Assembly: GCA_900489925.1 (NCBI GenBank)
Contig: UEHQ01000002.1
Span: 356,207 to 420,206, forward strand
DNA length: 64,000 nt
Origin: Hyphomicrobiales bacterium
Lineage (GTDB): Bacteria > Pseudomonadota > Alphaproteobacteria > Rhizobiales > Rhizobiaceae
Direction of reading: 5' to 3'
The notes beneath the pieces are model-generated. The model saw nothing but the letters and a program-made list of their open reading frames with translations, had not been told where the DNA came from and ran no database searches. Position numbers and translations under genes: made by a program. This document shows positions 18,233-29,849 of this stretch, piece by piece (within the stretch, counting starts at the first letter, position 1; each line of letters begins with the position of its first letter).

Positions 18233-19420
18233 CTATTGGCCGGGAAGGATGCGAACGGCGTAGAGGTTGATGCCGCGCGCCTTCCCATCCAGATCGCTGT
18301 TGATCAGCAAGCTGCCTGCGGAACTCGGCGCCAGCGAGCGATCGAACTTGACCTGCAGCAGCACGTCGGACTTCTCCCGGTTCACGGTGAAGCGATGGCG
18401 TGCGCAGTCGCCAAGCGACTGGAAATCGCATTCGACGGTGATCTGCGTCGGCTCGTCCGAGGTCGATTGCAGCGTGATGGCGATGGTCGAGGACTTGCCC
18501 GCCAACTGCTGCAGCACGTCGGCCGGAACGCTGATGGCAATATTGCCGTCCGCGTCGCCGCTCTGCGACGTCAGGCGCATGGCGGGGCCGTCGTTTTCCG
18601 CAACGTTCTCCGTGCGGGACTTTGCGCCCTTGGTGATCTTGTCCGCATCCGACGGCTTGAAGATCTCGATCCAATCGGCGGAGAAGGAATTCTGCGGATC
18701 GATTGTGACCGGCGTGGCGTTGCCGCCAGCGTTGGCGGCTTCGCTGTCGGAGCCGTCGAAGTCCTCGGGCTGCGTTGTCGCAGGCGGATTGGCCACGCTG
18801 GTATCGCGTTCGGCCGCACTCATCAGCAGACCTGATGTATGCGCCCACCACGCGCCCATGCCAACAAAGGCAAGCAGCACGCACCATACGAGGAGCCTTG
18901 AGAAAAACTTTCGCGGCTTGCGGCGACCGGCCGCGCGCTCCGGACGGAAATCCATACCGGCAGCCGGCTTCGGCGCAGCAGCAAAAATCTCCTCATGAGC
19001 GGGAGCCGCCGCCAGATGGTCGGCATCCTCGGCATGGACGCCGGCAAGGCTGGCTTCTTCCTCGAAACGCGGATCGGTGCTGGCAAATTCCCGGGTCTCG
19101 CCCGATATCGAGACGCCGTCGGCATCAGGGCGGGGACGATGGGCGGCCGGCGGCGGCACTTCGACAACGGGCGGCACCGGAACTTCAGGCGGCCCTTGGC
19201 GGGGATGAATGCGCTCCCGCTCCTCGGCCTCGATCATATGGATCGTTGCCTCGAGACGGTGGCGATGATGCGTTATCGCCTGCGCGTCGGTGATATCCTG
19301 CTTTCGCAGCCCCGCTTCCAGCGCCTGGCGCGCCGATTGATAGATCTTGGCTCGGACTTCGGGATTGTTGCGATCGGCGCTATTGAGTGCCGTTCTGATT
19401 GCCGTTTCTAATCCGCTCAC
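18233..19420 (-). CDS. Hypothetical single-pass membrane protein (395 aa)
   Basis: I do not recognise a named family. The first ~70 residues are charged and helical (DRNNPEVRAKIYQSARQALE). A Pro-rich linker follows (PPEVPVPPVVEVPPPAAHRP), then an acidic region, a basic patch (GRRKPRKFFSR) and one transmembrane helix (LLVWCVLLAFVGMGAWW, about 180-196). The rest, probably periplasmic, is a beta-rich domain with two Cys (VECDFQSLGDCARHRF). The basic patch before the helix suggests N-terminus inside. It converges on ppk2 with one base between the genes. A role in envelope or polyphosphate physiology would be speculation. Confidence 0.75.
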   Translation of the reverse strand: MSGLETAIRTALNSADRNNPEVRAKIYQSARQALEAGLRKQDITDAQAITHHRHRLEATIHMIEAEERERIHPRQGPPEVPVPPVVEVPPPAAHRPRPDADGVSISGETREFASTDPRFEEEASLAGVHAEDADHLAAAPAHEEIFAAAPKPAAGMDFRPERAAGRRKPRKFFSRLLVWCVLLAFVGMGAWWAHTSGLLMSAAERDTSVANPPATTQPEDFDGSDSEAANAGGNATPVTIDPQNSFSADWIEIFKPSDADKITKGAKSRTENVAENDGPAMRLTSQSGDADGNIAISVPADVLQQLAGKSSTIAITLQSTSDEPTQITVECDFQSLGDCARHRFTVNREKSDVLLQVKFDRSLAPSSAGSLLINSDLDGKARGINLYAVRILPGQ

Positions 19421-19627
19421 GTCCGGTCCTTTACTCTGAGACTGGGCATAGTCCTTAACAATAGGTAAATCCGGTAACCGCTAGCGCAACAAACCGCAAG
19501 CCTTGCACCGCACTCGACGGTTCGCAGGCAGGGGATAACGGCAAGACGGCACCGCCGGACACAACAATAGCCGATATTTGAAGAACGGATAGAGCAGCCT
19601 TTTCCTGGGCGAAACTCTCTGCTATTC

Positions 19628-19653
19628 AATTGACGTTTTCGTAAACGTCAATT
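19628..19653 (+). promoter_or_regulatory. 26-bp palindrome before the nitronate monooxygenase-like gene
   Basis: AATTGACGTTT (19628-19638) and AAACGTCAATT (19643-19653) are exact inverted repeats around TCGT. TTGACG inside it could serve as a -35 element, leaving a very short leader before the ATG at 19667. The site resembles the motif I remember for MerR-family LiuR (TTGACGTTTACGTAA-like). A related palindrome lies at 45009-45028 before the acyl-CoA ligase. Confidence 0.7.
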
Positions 19654-19666
19654 TCTACGGTGACCC

Positions 19667-20626
19667 ATGGCCCTGCCCCCGATCCTGACGCAAAATCTCA
19701 GACTGCCGGTCGTTGCATCGCCACTGTTCATCATATCACACCCAGATCTGACGCTTGCCCAATGCAAGGCGGGGATCGTCGGCGCCTTTCCGGCGCTCAA
19801 CGCGCGCCCGGCAAGCCAGCTGGACGAATGGCTCGCGATGATCACCGAAGAGCTGGCGGCTCACAACGCAGCGCACCCGGAGCGACCTTCCGCTCCCTTC
19901 GCGGTCAACCAGATCGTTCACATGTCAAACAAGCGGCTGGAGCACGATCTCGGGCTTTGCGTCAAATACAAGGTGCCGATCGTCATCTCCTCGCTCGGCG
20001 CGGTGCCGGAGGTCAATGCGGCCGTGCACTCCTATGGCGGCGTCGTGCTGCATGATGTGATCAACAACCGTCACGCCAATTCCGCCATCCGCAAGGGGGC
20101 CGACGGGCTGATCGCGGTGGCCGCCGGCGCAGGCGGGCACGCCGGAACGCTTTCCCCCTTCGCGCTGGTGCAGGAAATTCGCGAGTGGTTCGACGGGCCG
20201 CTGCTTTTGGCCGGCGCGATCGCCAATGGCGGCGCCATACTCGCGGCGCAGGCAATGGGCGCTGACATGGCCTATATCGGCTCGCCGTTCATCGCGACGC
20301 AAGAGGCCCGCGCCGCCGACGGTTACAAGCAGGCAATTGTCGAGGGCGTTGCAAACGACATCGTCTATTCGAACTATTTCACCGGCGTGCATGGCAACTA
20401 CCTGAAGCCCTCCATCAAGGCCGTGGGACTCGACCCGGACAACCTACCTGAGGCAGATCCTTCGAAGATGAATTTCGAGCAGGCGGTCGGCGGCGCCAAG
20501 GCCTGGAAGGACATCTGGGGCAGCGGCCAGGGCATCGGCGCCATCAAGACGATCGAACCGGTCGGCACGCTGGTCGACCGCTTGGAGCAGCAGTATCTGG
20601 CCGCCCGCGCCAGACTGGCCCTCTGA
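19667..20626 (+). CDS. Nitronate monooxygenase-family flavoenzyme
   Basis: FMN-dependent TIM-barrel oxidoreductase of the nitronate monooxygenase / 2-nitropropane dioxygenase family, 319 aa. Typical features: N-terminal MALPPILTQNLRLPVVASP, FAVNQIVHMSN, the Gly-rich FMN phosphate site AVAAGAGGHAG, and AIANGGAILAAQAMGADMAY. It may oxidise propionate-3-nitronate, or act as a related reductase in acyl-CoA metabolism; sequence alone does not decide. Only a weak GGTG precedes the ATG. The gene stands alone downstream of a large palindrome and upstream of tRNA-Thr. Confidence 0.88.
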   Translation: MALPPILTQNLRLPVVASPLFIISHPDLTLAQCKAGIVGAFPALNARPASQLDEWLAMITEELAAHNAAHPERPSAPFAVNQIVHMSNKRLEHDLGLCVKYKVPIVISSLGAVPEVNAAVHSYGGVVLHDVINNRHANSAIRKGADGLIAVAAGAGGHAGTLSPFALVQEIREWFDGPLLLAGAIANGGAILAAQAMGADMAYIGSPFIATQEARAADGYKQAIVEGVANDIVYSNYFTGVHGNYLKPSIKAVGLDPDNLPEADPSKMNFEQAVGGAKAWKDIWGSGQGIGAIKTIEPVGTLVDRLEQQYLAARARLAL

Positions 20627-20757
20627 CGAAACCGGCACGAATTTCCACAGCGTCCTTCTTTTTTGCCAAACACGTAACAGGGCGCTTGAAATCTCCAGCC
20701 AATGCTTGTATCAGCGCCATGCAAATCGCGGGCCGCATCGTTCGGCACCTCGGGATT

Positions 20758-20833
20758 GCCGCTTTAGCTCAGGTGGTAGAGCACATCATTCGTAATGATG
20801 GGGTCGCAGGTTCGAGTCCTGCAAGCGGCACCA
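20758..20833 (+). tRNA. tRNA-Thr(CGT)
   Basis: A 76-nt cloverleaf with encoded CCA. Acceptor GCCGCTT/AAGCGGC, D stem GCTC/GAGC, anticodon arm CATCA-TTCGTAA-TGATG with anticodon CGT, T arm GCAGG-TTCGAGT-CCTGC. All stems pair fully. Confidence 0.96.
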
Positions 20834-20931
20834 TTCTCCACTTCAAAATCAAAACGCTGGTTGATCGTTGTGCGCCATACGCGCCCATGGGCCAACCCGC
20901 CACTGTGCGCAGCGGGCCTAGGACCCGGCAC

Positions 20932-21072
20932 TCACTTGGCGACTTTTCCCGCTGGCGCGAAGCCGGCGGCGTGGCGAACCTGTGCGCCGAGATGGGGCGC
21001 GGTTTTTGCTGACGCCTTATCCTTCTTCGGTTTGCGTACTTCGCGATTTCCTCTGATTTGACCCTTTGCCAT
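20932..21072 (-). CDS. Small basic conserved protein (46 aa)
   Basis: Very short Lys/Arg-rich protein beginning MAKGQIRGNREVRKPKKDK, a start I remember from small uncharacterised proteobacterial proteins of the MAKGQ-R-N-E-KKPK type. It has no membrane segment, and the pI must be very high, so binding to nucleic acid or ribosome is possible but unproven. GGGAGGAG lies eight bases before the ATG, which strongly supports translation. The C-terminal half is rich in Ala and Gly. It lies opposite the tRNA-Thr strand and upstream of the efflux genes. Confidence 0.75.
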   Translation of the reverse strand: MAKGQIRGNREVRKPKKDKASAKTAPHLGAQVRHAAGFAPAGKVAK

Positions 21073-21397
21073 TTTGAAGACTCCTCCCTGGTTGGGCCAC
21101 ATCGACGATGGTGGCAACTAGCTATGGGACCGCCCAAACGGAGCCAAATGCAAGCGGTTTCTTTGGCGAACCGGCGCGAAGTTCGCAGTGGCATCGGCGA
21201 GGCCATCGGGCTCGTCTCTTGCGAGGCTCTTTCAAGGCGCGTGCTCGCATCGACTGGCAATACGATCGGCGCGCCTATCTTTTTGGAACGATCGCCTCGC
21301 TGCGACCATGAGGCGAGAAAAGCTAGCGATTGACAGTCGCCGCGAGACAGACGAAGCTAATGCAGTCTTGGCTAAACTCTTGATTTTGGAGGAAGCA
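21073..21397. other. Intergenic region before the RND efflux operon
   Basis: About 325 bases between the divergent 46-aa protein and the efflux operon. Short open frames here have no family-like sequence. I see no adjacent regulator gene, which is unusual for an RND pump, and no clear operator. Confidence 0.5.
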
Positions 21398-22543
21398 ATG
21401 GGGAATGGCGTCGCTCGAACCTTTGCTCTGACTATCTCTGCACTTGCCATGATTGCAACCGCCAGGGCGGCGGTCGGCCAGGACGCCGGGACGGCTGCGC
21501 CCCCGCCACCCAACGTGACGGTGATGAAAGTGACGGAGAAGGACATTCGCCCGTCCGTTTCCTTCACCGGGCGCGTCGAGGCGATAGACAAGGTGGATCT
21601 GCGCGCGCGCGTCGATGGGTTCCTCGAAAAGAAACTCTTTACCGAGGGGCAGGACGTGAAGGCCGGAGACCTGCTCTTCGTCATGGAAAAAGGCCAGTAT
21701 GAAGCGGCCGTTGCCCAAGCCAAGGGGAACATAGAAGCGTCGCAGGCGCTGCTGTCGCTGGCAGAAGTCGAGGTCAAACGACAGACGGAACTGGTCAGCC
21801 GGAGTGCTGCACCACAGTCGCAGCTGGATCTGGCACGGGCCAAGCAGCAACAGGCGGTGGGACAGCTTGACCAGCTCAAGGCGGCGCTTACCCAGGCCGA
21901 GCTGAACCTGAGCTACACTGATATCCGCTCGCCCATTGCCGGGCGCATCGGTCGCTCCCAGTACTCCGTTGGCAATTTCATAGGCCCGTCGAGCAATGTG
22001 CTTGCGAGCGTCGTCAGCCAGGATCCGATCTACGTCTCGTTCTCCGTATCGCAGCGTGAAATACTCGGGATTCGCGAAAAGCTCGGCAGCACCGGCAAAC
22101 TCGGAGACATGATCCACGCTGCCGTGGTTCTGGTCGAGCTCGCCGATGGCAGCCGCTATTCGCAACCGGGAAAAATCGATTTCGTCGATGTGACCGTCAA
22201 CCAGGGCACAGACGCGGTTCCCGTCCGGGCGACCTTTCCCAATCCCGAGCGCATCCTGATCGACGGCCAGCTCGTCAACGTCATCGTTCAGGGCGACAAG
22301 CCGGAATCCGCGCTGGTGGTGCCGCAATCGGCCATCCAGATCGACCAGGGCGGTCCTTTCACGCTGGTCGTGAACAAGGAAAACAAGATCGAGGTGCGCT
22401 ACATCGTGCCGGGGCGGATGGAAGGATCCGACGCCACAGTCACGAAGGGTCTGGAGGTTGGCGATCTGGTCGTCACTGAAGGGATACAGAAGGTTCGTCC
22501 GGGACAGGTCGTCGCGCCGACCGAAGCCAAATCGGGGTCGTAG
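21398..22543 (+). CDS. RND efflux periplasmic adaptor subunit
   Basis: Membrane fusion protein of the HlyD/AcrA family, 381 aa. The N-terminus has a signal peptide (FALTISALAMIATARAAVGQ); no lipobox is evident. Core motifs: VSFTGRVEAIDKVDLRARVDGFL (lipoyl half), a coiled-coil hairpin (about residues 95-150, rich in Ala/Gln/Glu/Leu), and LSYTDIRSPIAGRIGRS for the second lipoyl half. The ATG follows GGAGG with 5 bases spacing. Three bases separate it from the pump gene, so the two are cotranscribed. No TolC-type gene is adjacent. Confidence 0.93.
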   Translation: MGNGVARTFALTISALAMIATARAAVGQDAGTAAPPPPNVTVMKVTEKDIRPSVSFTGRVEAIDKVDLRARVDGFLEKKLFTEGQDVKAGDLLFVMEKGQYEAAVAQAKGNIEASQALLSLAEVEVKRQTELVSRSAAPQSQLDLARAKQQQAVGQLDQLKAALTQAELNLSYTDIRSPIAGRIGRSQYSVGNFIGPSSNVLASVVSQDPIYVSFSVSQREILGIREKLGSTGKLGDMIHAAVVLVELADGSRYSQPGKIDFVDVTVNQGTDAVPVRATFPNPERILIDGQLVNVIVQGDKPESALVVPQSAIQIDQGGPFTLVVNKENKIEVRYIVPGRMEGSDATVTKGLEVGDLVVTEGIQKVRPGQVVAPTEAKSGS

Positions 22544-22546
22544 CTC

Positions 22547-25687
<3,141 letters not shown>

Positions 25688-25693
25688 ACGGGC

Positions 25694-26596
25694 TTACTCC
25701 GCCGCGCCCTCTCCTGCTTGCGGAAGCGACTGGAGCAAGGTCTGTCGCGCCGACCGCAGATGCAGCCGGCATGAGAAGTCGATGGCGACAGGGTCGCGCG
25801 ATTCCAGCGCGGCGATGTAGTCGAGATGCTCGTGAATGGCCCGCTCGTTGCGCTGCCGGGCGAAGGCCTTGTTCCACTGGTAGTGATAGTGAAAGATGAT
25901 GGCGATCGCGTCGTAGAAATCGGCGATGAATCGGTTCTTGGCCGCGCCATGGATCAGCAGGTGGAAGCGCTCGTCGAGGGCCGAGAACTCCTTGTAGCGC
26001 GTGTCGAGGTCCTTCAATATGTCCTGGTGCTCGGCCTTGATCTCGGCGAGCGCCCGCCACGCGTCGTGCTCGGCGGCAAGCTTGCCGAACTCGGCTGCCG
26101 AATGCAGCTCGAACATCTCGCGCACATCGGCGAGCTCGAGCGCGAAGTCGCGAGTGAACCCCTTCAATATCCAGTGGCTGTTCGGACGCTTTTCAATCAG
26201 CCCGAAACGAGAAAAGCGGATGAGAAACTCGCGTACGCTTGTCGTACCCGTGCCGATCTCGCGGGCGAGCTCGAGCTCATTGATCTGCATCCCGGGTGCC
26301 GCATCGTCCGACAGGATGCGCTGCATGAAGCTGCGTTCGATGATGTCGTGAAGCGAATCCGTTTCCTCGGACGGAAAGAAATCGGCGTCGCTCGGGGCAC
26401 GCAGAACGACTTTCTGCCGCTTGTTCCAGCGGATGATCCCCTCCTCGCTGAGCCGTGTGAGGATCGCGCGTGCGGTGCTGCGGCTGATACCGAGCTGGGC
26501 GGCTATTTCGGGCTCCGACGGCAAGGCTTCGTCTGCACGCAACGCCGCGGCATAACGATTGTACGCCTCCTTGAAGACCGTATTTTGCCTAGCCAT
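25694..26596 (-). CDS. GntR/FCD-family transcriptional regulator
   Basis: A 300-aa GntR regulator with an N-terminal winged helix (EPEIAAQLGISRSTARAIL) and a C-terminal FCD effector domain whose metal/ligand residues lie in helices such as VREMFELHSAAEFGKLA, DERFHLLIHGAAKNRF and NERAIHEHLDYIAAL. A second helix-turn-helix-like segment (INELELAREIGTGTTSVREF) follows the first, so it seems to carry two winged-helix units, which explains the extra ~70 residues. It is divergent from the dehydratase operon and probably controls it through the sites at 26755 and 30112. Confidence 0.88.
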   Translation of the reverse strand: MARQNTVFKEAYNRYAAALRADEALPSEPEIAAQLGISRSTARAILTRLSEEGIIRWNKRQKVVLRAPSDADFFPSEETDSLHDIIERSFMQRILSDDAAPGMQINELELAREIGTGTTSVREFLIRFSRFGLIEKRPNSHWILKGFTRDFALELADVREMFELHSAAEFGKLAAEHDAWRALAEIKAEHQDILKDLDTRYKEFSALDERFHLLIHGAAKNRFIADFYDAIAIIFHYHYQWNKAFARQRNERAIHEHLDYIAALESRDPVAIDFSCRLHLRSARQTLLQSLPQAGEGAAE

Positions 26597-26749
26597 GCGC
26601 ACCCTGCCTTGTTCTGCTGCGACATGGTCCGAAGGCCCGCGACCAACGGGCTTCGGTGCATGGCAGAAGCTTATCTATCGGCGATCCTTATCTTATTTTG
26701 GATCGCGTGCGGCTGTTCGCCTCCCTCGTCCACAGGATCAATAATCCCG

Positions 26750-26780
26750 TTGACTTGAAAATGTTTATTGTAGATAAAAA
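26750..26780 (+). promoter_or_regulatory. Promoter and operator A of the dehydratase operon
   Basis: TTGACT (26750-26755), 17 bases, GATAAA (26773-26778) form a promoter candidate. Overlapping it is TTGAAAATGTTT-N6-GATAAAAA (26755-26780), containing the imperfect palindrome TTTAT-N5-ATAAA. A site with the same two blocks and the same N6 spacing occurs at 30112-30137 before the importer operon, which suggests a common regulator, most simply the adjacent GntR protein. Confidence 0.65.
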
Positions 26781-26835
26781 ACAAAATCAATGCGCATTCG
26801 CCGATGCAGCGAGTGTTTCCTTAGGGAGAAGTTTG

Positions 26836-28338
26836 TTGAGAAAAGACCCCTGGATCATCCTGTCTGCAGGCGACAATGTTGCTGTCGCAACGGCTGCGAT
26901 CGCGGCCGGTGAGACAGTCGCAGGCATCCAGACCCGCGAGAAGATCGACCCCGGCCACAAGATCGCGCTGACCGACATCGCGCTTGGCGAGCCCGTGGTG
27001 AAATACGGTCAGGCGATCGGTCGCACGACCGCCGACGTCAAGGCCGGCGATCACATTCATAGCCACAACCTGCACTTCGAGAACGACCGTCTTGCCGCGA
27101 CGGCAAATTCGGCCCCGGAGGAAGCAAGCGCTGCCGACCGTGCCCGGACCTTCATGGGGTATCGCCGCGCCGACGGCCGCGCAGCGACGCGCAACTACAT
27201 CGGCATCATCGCGAGCGTGAACTGTTCCACCACGGTCTGTCGCGCGATCGCAGACCAGGCGAACCGCACGATCCTGCCGCACTATGAAGGGATCGACGGC
27301 TTCGTGCCGATCGTTCACGACCAGGGCTGCGGCATGAGTTCCACCGGCGACGGCATGGCCATGCTGCACCGGACGCTGGCCGGCTATACAAGGCATGTCA
27401 ACTTCGGTGGCGTGCTGATGATCGGCCTCGGCTGCGAGGTCAACCAACTGACGCTCTACGGCCAGAGCGGTGCCGGAAACTCCAAGCGCCATTTCAACAT
27501 TCAGGATGCCGGCGGCTCGCGGCGCGCCGTCGAGCGCGCGATGGGCATGCTCAAGGAAATCGCCGACGACGTCGGCAAGGAGCGGCGCGTGGCGCTGCCG
27601 ATCAGCGAAATCATCATCGGCCTGCAATGCGGCGGCTCGGATGGCTTTTCCGGCATCACCGCCAATCCGGCGCTCGGCGTTGCGGCCGACCTGCTGGCCG
27701 CGGCCGGCGGTACAGCCATCCTGTCGGAAACCTCCGAGATCTACGGCGCCGAGCACCTGTTGCGCAGCCGGGCTGTCAGCGACGAGGTTGCCAGAAAGCT
27801 CGACGACAAGATCGCATGGTGGGAGAAATATGTGGCGCTGCACGGCGCTTCGCTGGACAACAACCCCTCTCCCGGCAACAAGCGCGGCGGCCTCACGACG
27901 ATCCTGGAAAAGTCGCTCGGCGCGGTCGCCAAGGGCGGACGCTCGCCGCTGACGGCTGTTTACGGCTACGCCGAACGTGTGACTGCTCCGGGGCTCGTTT
28001 TCATGGATACGCCCGGCTACGATCCGGTTTCGGCAACCGGCCAGGTCGCAGGCGGCGCCAACATGATCGCCTTCACCACCGGCCGTGGCAGCTGCTTCGG
28101 CTGTCGCCCGGCGCCGTCGATCAAGCTGTCGAGCAACTCGGCACTCTACGCGTCGATGGAGGAGGACATGGACATCGATTGCGGCACCATCGCCACCGGC
28201 GATGCCACGATCAGCGCCAAGGGCCGCGAGATCTTCGACCTGATCATCGACACGGCTTCGGGCAAGAAAACCAAGAGCGAAGAGTTCGGCTACGGCGATA
28301 ACGAATTCGTGCCGTGGCATCTCGGAGCAACGCTCTAG
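26836..28338 (+). CDS. UxaA-family sugar-acid dehydratase (altronate dehydratase-like)
   Basis: Full-length UxaA-type dehydratase, 500 aa, that removes water from a sugar acid to give a 2-keto-3-deoxy acid. An N-terminal SAF domain (residues ~1-90, NVAVATAAIAAGE) is joined to the catalytic UxaA part, marked by GYRRADGRAATRNYIGI, HDQGCGMSSTGDG, GLQCGGSDGFSGITANPALG and FTTGRGSCFGC. Cys residues in these motifs fit a metal-dependent enzyme. I use TTG at 26836 because AGGGAG precedes it and the protein then begins like the family (RKDPWIILSAGDN). FucU and AKR neighbours suggest L-fuconate rather than altronate as substrate, by inference. Confidence 0.85.
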   Translation: MRKDPWIILSAGDNVAVATAAIAAGETVAGIQTREKIDPGHKIALTDIALGEPVVKYGQAIGRTTADVKAGDHIHSHNLHFENDRLAATANSAPEEASAADRARTFMGYRRADGRAATRNYIGIIASVNCSTTVCRAIADQANRTILPHYEGIDGFVPIVHDQGCGMSSTGDGMAMLHRTLAGYTRHVNFGGVLMIGLGCEVNQLTLYGQSGAGNSKRHFNIQDAGGSRRAVERAMGMLKEIADDVGKERRVALPISEIIIGLQCGGSDGFSGITANPALGVAADLLAAAGGTAILSETSEIYGAEHLLRSRAVSDEVARKLDDKIAWWEKYVALHGASLDNNPSPGNKRGGLTTILEKSLGAVAKGGRSPLTAVYGYAERVTAPGLVFMDTPGYDPVSATGQVAGGANMIAFTTGRGSCFGCRPAPSIKLSSNSALYASMEEDMDIDCGTIATGDATISAKGREIFDLIIDTASGKKTKSEEFGYGDNEFVPWHLGATL

Positions 28339-28371
28339 ATCAAGCTAATTCGTGTCTTCAGAGGAGGAATG

Positions 28372-29391
28372 ATGAAGACGAGGAGGATCGGCAAGACCGG
28401 GCTGGAGGTGACCGAAGTGAGCTTCGGCGCCGCCGCGCTCGGCGGCCTGTATCGCGCCTGCCCCCGTGAGCAGGCGATGGAGACGCTCAATGCGGCGTGG
28501 GACGCCGGCATTCGTTACTTCGATGTGGCGCCGTGGTACGGGCTCGGCCTGGCCGAGCGCTATGTCGGCGATTTCCTGAGAGGCAAGCCTGAAGCGGAGT
28601 GCGTGCTATCGACCAAGGTCGGGCGCCTGCTGCGGCCCGTGCCGACCGGCACCGTGCCGGATTACAGCTACGTGGACCCGCTCTCCTTCGATGCGGACTA
28701 CGACTATTCCTATGACGGCATCATGCGCTCGGTCGAATTCAGCTATGCCCGGCTCGGGCTGAACCGCATCGATATGCTGTATGTCCACGATATCGGCGGC
28801 TACACCCACGGCGCCGCCAAGAATGCCGTCTACCTCAGACAGCTTCTGGATAGCGGTATCAAGGCGCTCGAGGAGCTGAAGTCTTCGGGAGCGATCAAGG
28901 CCTTCGGGCTTGGCGTCAACGAGGTCCCGGTCTGCCTCGACGTCATGCACAATGCCGATATCGACTGCATCCTGATGGCAGGGCGCTACACGCTGCTCGA
29001 TCGTTCGGCCGTCGCAGATCTTCTGCCGCTCTGCCGGGCCAAGGGAACCTCGCTTGTGGTTGGAGGCGTCTTCAATTCCGGCATCCTGGCGACAGGGGCC
29101 GTGCCCGGCTCGAACTTCGACTACATGCCGGCGACGGAGGAGGTGCTCGCCAAGGTTTCCGGCATGGAGGCGGTTGCGAAGAAGCACGGTGTCCCGCTGG
29201 CCGCACCGGCACTGCAGTTCGCGCTGCGTGACCCGCTTGTCGCTTCCGTCCTGATCGGCACGGCGAAAGGATCCAGCCTCCAGCGCAACATGGAACTCTT
29301 CGATCCGCCGCTGGCGGAGGCGATCTTCCCCGAATTCGACAGCTTTACGCTTGTCGCCCCGCCACTTGGCGCAGAAGCCGTCCGCGTATGA
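28372..29391 (+). CDS. Aldo/keto reductase, aldose 1-dehydrogenase type
   Basis: A 339-aa AKR that resembles D-threo-aldose/L-fucose 1-dehydrogenases and pyridoxal 4-dehydrogenase. The catalytic tetrad is visible: Asp and Tyr in YFDVAPWYGLG, Lys in LSTKVGR and His in MLYVHDIGG. An NAD(P) site follows in the C-terminal LIGTAKGSSLQRNMELF. It probably oxidises the aldose at C1 to the lactone. GAGGAGG stands just before two adjacent ATGs; I take the second (MKTRRIGKTGLEV). Cotranscribed with the dehydratase and the mutarotase. The true substrate is not proven. Confidence 0.87.
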   Translation: MKTRRIGKTGLEVTEVSFGAAALGGLYRACPREQAMETLNAAWDAGIRYFDVAPWYGLGLAERYVGDFLRGKPEAECVLSTKVGRLLRPVPTGTVPDYSYVDPLSFDADYDYSYDGIMRSVEFSYARLGLNRIDMLYVHDIGGYTHGAAKNAVYLRQLLDSGIKALEELKSSGAIKAFGLGVNEVPVCLDVMHNADIDCILMAGRYTLLDRSAVADLLPLCRAKGTSLVVGGVFNSGILATGAVPGSNFDYMPATEEVLAKVSGMEAVAKKHGVPLAAPALQFALRDPLVASVLIGTAKGSSLQRNMELFDPPLAEAIFPEFDSFTLVAPPLGAEAVRV

Positions 29392-29402
29392 GGAACTGAG
29401 GA

Positions 29403-29849
29403 ATGCTCAAGGGAATCCACCCCGTCCTGAACCCCGATCTGCTCCGTGCCATTGCGCGCATGGGTCACGGCGACGAAATCGTGATCGCCGATGCCAATTT
29501 CCCATCCAGCACGATGGGGCCTGAAGTGATCCGCGCCGATGGTGTCAGCGCAACGGCCATGGCCGAAGCCATCCTGACCCACATGCCGCTCGATACCTTC
29601 GTGCCGGAAACGGCCTGGCGCATGCAGGTGGTCGGCGATCCCGAGGCAACGCCGGAGGTCTGCAGGGAATTCCAGGCGATCGTTTCGGCGCGCGCCGGCA
29701 ATTTCGCCGTCGCATCGCTCGAGCGTTTTGCTTTCTACGACCGGGCTCGGACCGCGGCCTATATCGTCGCGACCACGGAGTTTCGTCTGTACGGCAACCT
29801 GATCCTGAAGAAGGGCGTGGTGCATCCGGGCGAGGTGTTCCGGGGGTAA
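29403..29849 (+). CDS. L-fucose mutarotase-like protein (FucU/RbsD family)
   Basis: Converts alpha and beta anomers of a free sugar in the cytosol. The 148-aa protein fits FucU better than RbsD: MLKGIHPVLNPDLLRAIARM at the N-terminus, HGDEIVIADANFPS with the catalytic His/Asp region, and the C-terminal TTEFRLYGNLILKKGVV. TGAGGAA precedes the ATG, 11 bases after the reductase stop. A mutarotase would supply the anomer used by the neighbouring aldose dehydrogenase. FucU points to L-fucose or a related sugar. Confidence 0.9.
   Translation: MLKGIHPVLNPDLLRAIARMGHGDEIVIADANFPSSTMGPEVIRADGVSATAMAEAILTHMPLDTFVPETAWRMQVVGDPEATPEVCREFQAIVSARAGNFAVASLERFAFYDRARTAAYIVATTEFRLYGNLILKKGVVHPGEVFRG

Noticed and set aside
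19417..19629. 70-aa frame upstream of the membrane protein gene
   Set aside because: Cys/Arg-rich without family sequence or ribosome site; overlaps the palindrome region.
20758..20833. tRNA-Thr as an integration site for an island
   Set aside because: I looked for a second copy of the tRNA 3' end and an integrase gene and saw neither in the window.
21073..21397. Remnant of a TetR regulator before the RND pump
   Set aside because: Translations in all frames show no helix-turn-helix or TetR-like motif.
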